Assembly: GCF_000959525.1 (NCBI RefSeq)
Contig: NZ_CP009831.1
Location: forward strand, 1,798,001 to 1,862,000
Direction of reading: 5' to 3'
Source: Burkholderia multivorans ATCC BAA-247
Lineage (GTDB): Bacteria > Pseudomonadota > Gammaproteobacteria > Burkholderiales > Burkholderiaceae
DNA: 64,000 nt
Both the position numbers and the translations under genes were made by a program. Shown here one piece after another: positions 34,375 to 45,000 of the stretch (its first letter is position 1; every line of letters begins with the position of its first letter). The notes under the pieces are model-generated. The model worked only from the letters and a program-made list of their open reading frames with translations, searched no databases and was not told where the DNA came from.

Positions 34375-35049
34375 ATGGGCAACCTGCCGAATCCGGTCGC
34401 GCTGATCGCGGTGATCGCCGCGCTCGGCATCGCGCCGTTCGCCGCGCTGATGGTGACGAGCTACACGAAGCTCGTGGTCGTGCTCGGGCTGCTGCGCTCC
34501 GCGCTCGGCATCCAGCAAGTGCCGCCGAATCTCGTGCTGAACGGGATCGCGCTGATTCTGTCGCTGTTCATCATGGCGCCCGTCGGGATGTCGATCCGCG
34601 ACGCGCTGCAGGCGCGCCACTTCGATACGTCGGGGCAATTGTCGACGGCGGACGTCGGCGTGCTCGCGGACGCCGCGCTGCCGCCGATCAAGGATTTCCT
34701 CGTGTCGCACACGCGGCAGCGCGACCGCGACTTTTTCGTGCGCACCGCGACGTCGGTCTGGCCGAAGAACCGCGCGGACGACATCAAGGACGACGATCTG
34801 CTCGTGCTCGTGCCGAGTTTCACGCTCGCCGAACTGACGAAGGCGTTCCAGATCGGCTTCGTGATCTACATCGTGTTCATCGTCGTCGATCTGCTGGTCG
34901 CCAACATCCTGCTCGCGCTCGGGATGCAGATGATCTCGCCGACCACGATCTCGGTGCCGTTCAAGCTGCTGCTGTTCGTCGCGCTCGATGGCTGGTCGCT
35001 GCTCGTGCACGGGCTCGTGCTGTCGTACCGCGTCGCGGGGGGCGGATGA
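34375..35049 (+). CDS. sctR: T3SS export-gate protein SctR
   Basis: This 224-residue polytopic membrane protein of the FliP/YscR family has MVTSYTKLVVVLGLLRSALG, PNLVLNGIALILSLFIMAPVG and LVPSFTLAELTKAFQIGF. The C-terminal GMQMISPTTISVPFKLLLF is the family hallmark. It forms the core of the SctRST export gate. Unusually it is separated from sctS and sctT, which lie on the other strand about 16-26 kb away. Its stop overlaps the start of the transglycosylase gene (ATGA). Confidence 0.95.
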   Translation: MGNLPNPVALIAVIAALGIAPFAALMVTSYTKLVVVLGLLRSALGIQQVPPNLVLNGIALILSLFIMAPVGMSIRDALQARHFDTSGQLSTADVGVLADAALPPIKDFLVSHTRQRDRDFFVRTATSVWPKNRADDIKDDDLLVLVPSFTLAELTKAFQIGFVIYIVFIVVDLLVANILLALGMQMISPTTISVPFKLLLFVALDGWSLLVHGLVLSYRVAGGG

Positions 35050-35852
35050 GCGCGCGCGGTACTCGCCCGTCGGCGGCATGGCTTGGCGCGCTGGCCGCGC
35101 TGGCGCTGGCGCTCGCGATCGCGCTCGGCTGCCTGCAGCCGCGGCCCGCGCATGCGGCCGGCGGCACGGCCGGCTTCGCGTCGCTCGCGCGCGCGTGCGC
35201 ACCGAACGTCGATCCGGACACGCTCGCCGCGCTGGTGCGCACCGAATCGGGCTTCAATCCCTATGCGATCGGCGTGGTCGGCGGCCATCTGACGCGCCAG
35301 CCGGCATCGCTCGACGAGGCGCGCGCGACGGTGCGCGAACTCACGGCGCGCGGCTTCAGCTACAGCGTCGGCCTCGCGCAGGTGAACGAGCGCAATTTCG
35401 CGAAATACGGCCTCGACGACGCGACGATGTTCGAGCCGTGCCGCAATCTGCGCGCGGGCGGCGCGATCCTCACCGACTGCTTCGCACGCTCGGCCGGCAC
35501 GGGCCGCGCGCCGCAGGCCGCGTTGCGCGCGGCGCTGTCGTGCTACTACAGCGGCAATTTCACGACCGGTTTTTCGAGCGGCTACGTGAGCCGCGTCGTC
35601 GCCAGCGCACAGCGCAACGCGCGCGAAGGCGGCGTCGCGCCGATTCCGGTCGTGCCCGACGTGCCGCCGCCCGCGCGCCAGCGGCGGATGGACGCGGCCG
35701 CCGCCACGCCACCCGAGCGCGCGCGCCGCCTGCCGTCGCCGGCCGCCTCCGCCGACGCGCCGTCGTGCCACGCACGCCCCGTCATGATGATGTGCCGCGG
35801 GCTGCCGCCGAGCCAGGCGAAGCGGCTGTGCGTGCGCTGTCTCGACCAGTGA
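35046..35852 (+). CDS. VirB1-like lytic transglycosylase associated with T3SS
   Basis: This 268-residue exported protein has a signal segment (LGALAALALALAIALGCLQP, with a Cys that is probably not a lipobox). An SLT domain follows, with catalytic Glu in VRTESGFNPYAIGVVGG, SYSVGLAQVNERNFAKYG and LSCYYSGNF. It would open peptidoglycan for the injectisome. The start overlaps the sctR stop (ATGA), so the two are coupled. The last 60 residues are Pro/Arg-rich, with several Cys near the end (CHARP, MMMCRG, CVRCLDQ). Confidence 0.9.
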   Translation: MSARGTRPSAAWLGALAALALALAIALGCLQPRPAHAAGGTAGFASLARACAPNVDPDTLAALVRTESGFNPYAIGVVGGHLTRQPASLDEARATVRELTARGFSYSVGLAQVNERNFAKYGLDDATMFEPCRNLRAGGAILTDCFARSAGTGRAPQAALRAALSCYYSGNFTTGFSSGYVSRVVASAQRNAREGGVAPIPVVPDVPPPARQRRMDAAAATPPERARRLPSPAASADAPSCHARPVMMMCRGLPPSQAKRLCVRCLDQ

Positions 35853-35892
35853 GCGGGCGGCGCAAGCGCGGCAGCCGGATGCGCGCGCGTCG

Positions 35893-35941
35893 TTCGTAGC
35901 GTCGGCGCGGCCGCCGCCGCGTAGCGGCGATGCGCTACGAA
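35893..35941. promoter_or_regulatory. Spaced dyad TTCGTAGCG-N31-CGCTACGAA upstream of the giant gene
   Basis: Perfect 9-base arms lie at 35893-35901 and 35933-35941. The inner form TCGTAG-N35-CTACGA recurs (N36) before sctV at 63310-63357. The right arm extends into a 12-base string, CTACGAAACGCC, that is identical at both places. It is a candidate site for a T3SS regulator. Confidence 0.55.
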
Positions 35942-35972
35942 ACGCCTCGCACGCACGCCGCACGCGCCCTTT

Positions 35973-35987
35973 TAGACTCTTCGTCTA
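35973..35987. promoter_or_regulatory. Small dyad TAGAC-N5-GTCTA before the giant gene
   Basis: This perfect 5-base inverted repeat lies 66 bases upstream of the chosen start. It may be part of the promoter or operator of the giant gene. Confidence 0.35.
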
Positions 35988-36052
35988 GGCTGAAGGCGCC
36001 CGCTGCCGGGCAGCGGCGCGCCCCTCTGCCCGGCATCCGACCGGAGGGCTTC

Positions 36053-39000
36053 ATGCTGGACATCGACGGCGTTGGAATGGGCGTCAACTGGATGATGTTT
36101 CTCGAGCGCACGCTCGAGGCGGAGCGCGCGAAAGCAGCGAGCCAGGCCGCGCAGCAGTCGAGCGATCCGGTCAAGCAGCGCGTCGACACGCCGCCGCCGG
36201 CCGTCACCGTGCAGGTCACGCCCGATACCGATCCGTCGAACCCGACCAATGCCGAGATCGCGTCCGCGACCTCGCTGATCCGCAGCCTGGCCGAACAGTA
36301 TCGGCCGAAGCCGCCCGACATCACCGTCGACGATCCGCTGACGAAGGCCGCGCAAACGGCGATCCAGGGCGCGCAGACGAAGTACGACAACGCGCTGAAG
36401 GACGAAGCGCAGAAGCAGACGGCGCTCACGAATGCGCAGAACGATCCGTCGTCGACGAAGGATGCGATCGCGCGCGCGCAGACCGACTACGACCACGCGC
36501 ATGCGGCGACGGCGAACGCCGAAAAAGAGCTGAACGTGACGACCGACGCGGGCTACATGATCGCGTACGCGCAGCAGGCCGATCACGACAAGCAGGCGCT
36601 CGATCCGCACCGCGCCGGCTCCGCACAGTCGGACGCGAATGCGGCGCTCGCGCAGTTGAAGGCGGCCGTGCCGGGGCTCGGCGACGATCCGACGCAGGCG
36701 TCGCAGGCGCACTGGACGCCGCAGCAGAAGCAGGCGTACGACGCCTGGCAGCGCGCGGACGCGAAGCTGTCCGCCGCGAAGGCGCGGCACAACGCGGACA
36801 TCGCGAACTCGAATCTCGCCTATGCGCAGCTGCAGTCGTACGCGTCGGACGGCGACCTCGCCGATGCGATGAACGCCGGCATCGCGCGCGTCAACGACGC
36901 ACTCGCGCCGCTCGGCCGCGTGATCGACGTGCCCGAACGGCTGAAGCCCGACGAAGCGCGCGCGAATCTCGCGAGCGCCGTCGACGACGCGAACTACGCG
37001 AATGCGTGCGTGAATGCCGCGAGCGACGCGGCCGACGTCGCCGATATCCAGATCACGTACAACGCGGTATCGGGCAAGTACGGGCCGACCGTGATGTCGA
37101 CGACGGTCGGCGCGCAGCAAGACCGCCTCAACCATGCACAGGCGAGCGCGCGCATGAGCGCCGGCTATCTGCAGATGCTGTATGCGAACCGGCAGGTGAA
37201 GGAACTGCAGGGCCGCTACGATGCCGCGCGGCAGGATGCGACGCAGTTGCGCCCGGACGGCACGCGCGTGCCGGTGCGCGACCCGGACGCCGCGCGCGGC
37301 GTCAGCGATGCGTACGCGGCGCTGACGAAAGGGAAAGAGGCAGCGAGCATCGCGCACGACGGCTTCGTCTCCGCGTACGGCAATGCGCTCGCGATCCATT
37401 ACGACGACGTGGCCGCGGGCGTGCAGGACCGCTACGATCATCGGACGATGTGCGTTGCGAACGATCCGACGCCGCTCGAGATCAAAGGCTTGAAGACGAT
37501 CGCCTCGTCGCTGCACGGCGCGACCGACCGGATGACGGCCGTCGTCAACGAGCGCGCGATCAAGCAGACGCTCGCCGACGCGCAGGCGAAGCAGGCCGGC
37601 CTGAAGGCGAAGGTCGACGATTTGCAGCAGCAGTACGACGCATGGAACCGCGATCACGGCGCGGGCCCGACGCCTTCGCTGCTCGCGGTCGCGAAGCCGC
37701 AGGACGGCGTGCCGAAGAACATTCCGCTGACGGCGCCCGTGCCGTTCGTCGTGAACCCGTATGCGCAGCAGCTGTCCGACGCGCGTGCGGCGCTCGACCA
37801 GGCGAACAAGGATGTCGACCGCACGCGGCTGATCGGCGAAACGCTGCACCAGCAGGTGCTGTTCAACGAATTCGACGCGCACCTCGACGAACGGCTGCGC
37901 GCGCGCAAGACCGAGGGCGACCAGAAGGATTACGCGAAAGCGCTGTCCGAGTTCTTCGGCGCGCACCGCAGCGAACTGTCGCAGTCGCTGCTCGACAAGG
38001 CCGGCGAAGCGACGCAGCACGGCGGCACGATCGACTTCGGCAAGCTCGACGCCACGCAGCAGCGCAACCTCGTCGGCGTCGCGATCGGCCTGTCGCCCGA
38101 CGCCTCGAGCGATGCGCCGCACGCCGCGCAGTTCACCGACGGCCAGAAGCTCGCGTCGATCGACAAGGTGCGCGACGAATTGCTGAAGCTCGGCGGCGGC
38201 GACGGCACGCGCGTGAACGTAATGCCGATCGTCTACGCGTCGAAGGACGCCGGCCTCGTGACGAGCGCGATCTTCAAGGTGACGAACGCGAGCGGCGACA
38301 CGCACTACGTCGACGATCAGGGCTCGAAGTATTCGAGCATCGACAACTTCATCGACGACAACGAGCTCTCGTCGGACGGCACGCTCGACATCGCGACCGG
38401 CTACGGCGCGAACGGCGTCGCGCAGATCGATCATCGCAACAGCGCGCACGACGACAGCTGGTGGGAAAGCGTGATGCACACGTTCGGCTCCGGCGACGTC
38501 AATCTCGGGATGCTGCTCGGCGGCCTCGCGCTCGAAGTCGGCGGCGGCCTGCTCGATGCGACCGTGTTCGGCGCACCGCTCGGCATCGCGCTCAATGCGG
38601 TCGGCACCGGGATGATGTACACGTCGGCCGCCGCGGCCGTCGCGAACTCGGGCTACGACCTCGTGAACCGCATGCAGCACGACCGCACGATCAATCCGCT
38701 CGACGCGGGCGCGCGCGCCGACTATCTGAACCTCGTGCCGCTCGGCGTCGGCGGCGTCGGCAAGGTGCTGGCATTCGGCAGCAAGACGGCGACGGTCGCC
38801 AAGCTCGTCGAACGCGCCGGCGGCGACGCGCAGACGTTCGCATCGCGCGTCGCGACCGGCACGTCGTTCGCGACGAAGGCCTCCGCGTACGGCGGCGCCG
38901 CCGATGCCGCGGCCCAGTTCGGCTACGACGCGGCGACGGGCCACACCGACCGGCTGGCCGACGACGCGACGTCGTTCCTGCTGAACGCCGGGCTGGCCGC

Positions 39001-42000
39001 GGGCCCGCAGCGGATCAAGGCGCTGTCGACCGGCATCGTGCGCCGCACCGGCAGCTTCGGCGCGCGCGATCTCGGCAATCAGGCGGTGCGGATCGGCGAC
39101 GAGCGCGTGACGGTCGGCCAGGACAAGTATGCGGCAGAGAGCACGCTGCGGATCGGACGCCAGCAGGCGACGCTGGATGGCAAGACCGTGACCGTCGCGG
39201 CCGACGGCACGCTGCGTGCCGGCAACCGGATCCTGACGTACAAGGGCGTGCCGATCCGCGTGCTGAACCGCGGCAACGCGGTCAATACCGGCGCGCGCAG
39301 CCGGACGGAATCGACGGCGTTTCTCGATCAGGACGGAACCATCACGCTCGGCGAGCGCGTGAAAGGACTCGCGCTGACGCGTTTCGATCGCTACGCGACG
39401 GATGCGCGCATCACGGCCGACGAGCACGGCGGGCTCAGCGTGTCCGACGGCATCGAGCTGAAGTACGCGCACGAAATCGCGCCGCCGCGCACGGCGACGA
39501 CGCCCGACGAGACCGTCCCGCACGACGACGCGCCGCCGCCCGACGCGCGTCCGGCCGCGGCCGAGCCCGCGCAGCCGGGCGACGCGGCGCCGACGCGCAC
39601 GACCGCCGCCACGTCGGCCGACGAACCGGCCGCGACGGCCGCGCGCGATACGTCGCAGATCCGGCGCGCATCGGCGAGCGTGCGCGAACGCTCGGCCGAG
39701 AACGATCACGACAACCGGCTCGTCTCGCACGCGGACCGGCAAAGCGCCGACACGCGCGCGATCCGCTACCGGCGCGTCGTCGAACCGGCGGACGGCGGCA
39801 CGTCGAAGCCGCTGACGTTTCGCCAGCGCGTCGCATGGACGCTGCTGAACGCCGTCGATGCGTCGCCGCTGTCGGGCGGCTTCGTCGCACGCGAGGCCGA
39901 CGTCACGCTGACGTCGCGCCGGCCGCTCGTCGAGCAACACCAATACGGCGGCCGCACGCTGTACGTGGTGCGCAACGACGCGAACAACGGCGCGTTCGCG
40001 ACGAAGGCCGGCGCCCCGCTGAGCGGGCACGAACTCGCGCTCGATGCGCGCTACGCGTTTCGCGCACCGGCCGACATGCCGGAACCGATCGTGCTGATCG
40101 CCGAGCACGCCGATGCGCAACTGGCGCCCGAACTCGCGAACGTGTGGAACCGGTCGGTGTTCGTCGCGCCGCGCGGCGCACTCGCGGCGGACGGCACGCT
40201 GCGCGCGACGAGCGGCTACCTGCGCTACGATCCGGCGCCGCATCCGGAGGTCGAGCTCGGCGCGCTGCATACGGACGGCACGACGGTATTCCACGCCGAC
40301 ACCGGCAAGCCCGTCGACCTCGACGAGCATCTCGGCGCGCTGATCGCGTTCGGCAACGAGAAAGGCGGCTTCGCGCTCGGCCGCGGCGCGGTGGTCGGAC
40401 TATACGAGGACCTGACGAGCACGCGCGCCGCGCAGCACGACGCGGCGCTCGGCGAGAAGGCGGCGCTCGCGTTGCTGAACAAGCGCTTCGCGCTGCCGAC
40501 GGTATCGATGGACGGCCCGTTCTCGCATGCGAATCGCGTCGCGGTGCTGTATCAGCCGCGCGGCGCACTGCATACGCACGACGTCGAGCGCGGCGTGCTG
40601 CCGCGCACGCTGAAAGCCGACACGCTCGACCAGCTGCGCGCGCTCAAGACGCTGATCGCGGAGAAGCAACTCTACTTCGACGTGCAAGGCGTCTATCACG
40701 ACGGCCGCCTGCTGATGACCGATCCGGGCCGGATCGAAACCGGCAGCGACGGCTACCGCGGCACGCACGACCGCGTCGACGATCAGCTGCAGCTACTCGA
40801 GCGCGGCGTCGAACGCGGCGACGTGACGCTCGCCCATCCCGAGATCGCCGAGACCGGCCAGGACGCCGCCAAGCCCGGCCTCCTCGCGCGCGTGCAGATG
40901 CGCTTCGGCGGTGCGCCGTTGCCGAGCGAGGTCAGCGCGCTTGCGCAGCAGTCCGGCACGCTCGCGCAGCAGCTGCGCATGCTCGACGACAACGGCTGGC
41001 GCGTGCGCGTCGGCAAGCGCGGCGGCGGCAGCGGGATCGATACGCGCAAGAAGCAGGTCACGCTCGACGGCGCGCTGTCGCATCCCGAATCGATGACCTA
41101 CACGCTCGCGCACGAAGCGAAGCACGCGGTCGAGGCGATCGACGGGTCGCTCGGCCTCGACTACGGCGGCCGCCGCCGCTTCACGCGCAAGGCGCTCGAA
41201 GCCGAAGCGCGCGCGCAGATCAATGCATTCGAAGCGCGCTACGAGATCAAAATGTCGAGCGGCGTCGATATCGGCGCGCACGTCAGGCTGCCCGACGCGG
41301 TCCAGCGCATCGCGGACAGCTGGCAGCCGTCGCACGATTACGCAGGCACGGTCGCGTCGCTCGCCGACGCGTTCGCGCGCGCACCGGTGTCGGGCGCCCG
41401 CGGCCGCGATTACGAAGCGTTCTACGGCAACGCGTTCGATCGCGACGCCGCGCACGCCGGCCATGCGATGCCGGCGCCCGAAGCCGCGCCCGCGCCGCGC
41501 GACGAGCCGCGCTCGATGCGCGACATCCAGGCGCAGCGCGTCGCCTGGACGCAGGCGCACGTCCAGCGCAACGCGGCGCCGTTCGGTGCGGCCGAACCGT
41601 CCTCGCCCGCGACGATGGCGTTCGTGCGCGACGGCAACGTGCTGATCGACCGGCACGAGCGTGTCGCCATCGTGCCGGCCGAGTCGCGACGCGACGGCAC
41701 GCTGCTCGGCCCCGACGGGCGTCCGGTCGATCCGCATACGTTCACGCTGCTCAACCCGCCGCCGCCCGATCCGGGCTACACGACGATCCTGTCTGCCCGC
41801 CATGCGAACGAAGGCGCGGCCGCGCAGCTCGCGAATCTGTGGCAGCGGCCGGTCTATGCCGCGCATCCCGATGCAGTCGGCCACGCCGGCGCGCTGTCGG
41901 ACCTGTCGGGATTGAACCGCTACGTGCCCGCCGCGTACCGGCAGCCTTCGCTCGGCGAACTGGCCGTCGATACGCGGCACGATCGCCTGCATGTCGCGGG

Positions 42001-45000
42001 CGATCCGGCGCGCACCGTCGATCCGGCCGACTTCCTCGGTCCGGTGCTCGGGGCGGGCGTGGAGAAGACGGTATTCGACGCCGGCGCCGGTCAGGCGATC
42101 GGCATTTACCGCGACGGCTCGCGCGACGGGATGCTCGATGCATACGAGGCGGTGGAACTCGACCGGCGCGGGCTCCACACGCTGAGTGAAACGTACGGGT
42201 TGCCGACCAGTACGACCGACGGCCCGTTCACCGTGCTCAATCGTATCGGCGTGGTGCTGAAGCCGTCCGCGCAGCTTAGCAGCGACGACATCCAGCTCGG
42301 CGCGAAACTGCCGGACATCGTCTCGCGCGCCGGCCTCGCCGATCTCGCGAAGATTCGCCGCGTCACGCAGATGCACCGGCTGCTGTATGACTTTCAAGTC
42401 CTGTTCGGCCGCAACGGCGACGTCATGCTGCACGATCCCGGCGAAGTCCGGCCGGGGCTCGATCGAGACGGCATCGTCGTCTCGCAGATCGACAATGTCG
42501 CCGCGAAACTCCACGATGGCCTCGACAACGGACGCATCCGCCTCGCCCATCCGGCGATGACCGAGCAAGGCGCATACGCCCCGCGCGGCGGCACGATCGA
42601 GCGCGTCGTCATGCGGTTCCGCGGCGCCGTACTGCGCATGCGTGCCCATGCGCTCGCGTCGCGCTCGCCGACGCTCGCCGCGCAGCTGCGGCTCGCGAAA
42701 AGCGACGGCTGGAAGATCAGGCTCGGCGCGCGCGGCGAAGGTCATTACGTGGACGCCGAGCGGCGCACGATCGTGCTCGACGGCAACACGCGTCATGCGG
42801 GCACGCTCGTGTTCGCGCTCGCGCACGAGGTGCAGCACGGTGTCGACGTGACGACCGATGCGCTCGGCCTCGATCACGGCAGTCCCGAAGCCTACGTCCG
42901 GAGCCTGCTGCTGGCCGAAGCGCGTGCGCAGGTGAACGCGTATCGCGTACGCGACGAGATCCTCGCGGCCGGCGGCCGCGACATCGCGGCTCACGTGCAG
43001 TTGCCGGACGCGCTCGCGCGCGCCGCGCGCCATGCGTACGAGAGCGGCGACGCCGCGGCGCTGCAGGCGCTCGCGGACCGCTTCGGCGACACGCGCACGT
43101 CGCTGCCCGGCAATCCGACCTATCGCGTGCTGTACGCCGACTACGCGCGTGCGCTGACCGGCGACGCGCGGCTGCCGAGGCTCGCCGCGCCCGGTACGGG
43201 CAACCGGCCGGCCGGTGCGAACGGCGGCAACGCGCGCGAAAGCGCACGCATGAATCGGGCGCGCGCCTGGTTCGACGAGCGCGGCCTGCGTACGCTGACG
43301 CGTATCGAAGGCGCCCATCTGCCGGCGCTGCGCGATCTCGCGCGCGAGACCGGACGCAGCGCGCATTTGCTGATCGCGCGCGCCGATCCGGCGCCGAGCG
43401 CGGACGCGCCGCCGCATTTCATCGCCGAGGCCGAAGTCGACGTACACGGCGCGATCACGATCACGCGATACGATCGATCGCTGGCGCGCGACGAGCGGCG
43501 CGCGCTCGACGACGCAGTGTCACGCACGCGCGATGCGAATGCACGCGACCGGGCGGCCGCCGCGCGCCGCGACTTCGATTTCTATCGATCGCCGGTCACG
43601 GCCGCGGAGCTGGACGCGATGGGCGGCCCGTCGAAGATCGAGCCCGCGCACGGCGGCGACCCGGTTCGGCTGTCGCGCGTCGGGCGCGTCGACGACGCGC
43701 TGGCCGCCGCGATCGACGCGCTCGGCTCGGTCAAGCACTACTCCAACGCGAACAAGGCGATCGCCGGCGCGCGCAACGCGGACACGATCTACGCGGTCGA
43801 TCGGAAAACCGGCGACATCGTCGGCCATGCGACGCGCCATCCTGACAGCGGCGTCTGGTACTACGACGAAAATTCGCCGGTCGACGGCGCACGTGTGCAG
43901 ACGCGCACGCTCGACGACGCGTTCCAGCGGCGCATCGATGCGCGTGTGCGGCGACGCGGCGCGCGTCACCGGATTCCGCTGTCGCGTGCGCGCCGGCGCG
44001 GCATTGCGTTCGTCGTGACCGAGATCGGCCCCGACATGATGGCGCGCATCGGCCGCTTCGATCCGATCCGCGCGCCGAAGAAGGACACGACGTACCGGTT
44101 GCCGTCGCGCGTGCGGCCGCGCTATCTGAGCCACGCGTCGCTCGCGTGGACGATGGATGCCGGCCATCGCGTCGCGCTGCTGACGCGTGCGCGCGCGGCT
44201 GCGCTGCTGCGGCGGTCGTCGGCGGCCGGCGCCTTGCCGCCGGGCACGGCCGCCACGCGCACGCCGGACCCGGCCGCGGCTGCGTCGGCTTCGTCCGCAT
44301 CGACCACCTCGACCACTGCGAGCGCTTCGCTGCCTGCGACTGCGCGCGGCACACGCGCGGCATTGCACGACGCACTCGTCGCCGCCCACCTGCTGCCCGC
44401 CGATGCCGGCCACGCGCTCGACTTCAGCGGCCACAACGCGGTGCATCTGCTCTCGCTCGCCGAACGCGGCGCGCTGTCGCCCGACACGCATCGCGTCTAC
44501 ATGTACCGCACGAGCGATCCGATCGCGCACCGCCTCGCGAAACCCGACGGCGTGCTGGTGCCCGACGCGCACGGCAACCTGCTGTGGCACGAGAACTGGC
44601 GCGACACGAGCGGCACGGGCGTGCCGCTCGACGCGTCGCCGCTCGGCCGCGGCCCGTACGGCGCCGACGTGCATCTACTGCTGACCGAACTACCGCCCGA
44701 CGGCATCGACACCTACGCACCGGGCACGCGTCTGCATGCGCTGAACAAGCGCGTCGAACGTCTCGAACGGCTGCAGCATGCGTCGGACCGCACCTGGGCG
44801 AACAAACTGCGCGACTGGGCGCGCAACGAGAAAGCGACCGCGATCCGCGAGCGCGACGCGACACAGCGGCAGATCGACCGCGCAGAGGCAGCCGCCCGCA
44901 CGCAGAATGCGCCGCCGCCCGCGCATCCGGTGCTCGAGATCAAGCCGTACCAGCCGGCGCTCGTCAGCTCGACACAGATCGAATGGAAGCAGCGCTACGG

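Noticed and set aside
33000-36050. PIP/hrpII boxes for HrpB-type control of the T3SS
   Set aside because: Only isolated TTCG half-sites are visible before sctQ and the giant gene. No correctly spaced pair was found.
35972-40330. A 1452-codon minus-strand frame opposite the giant gene
   Set aside because: It is a mirror of the coding frame with Arg/Ala/Val-rich meaningless sequence; the plus frame has clear domains and a Shine-Dalgarno.
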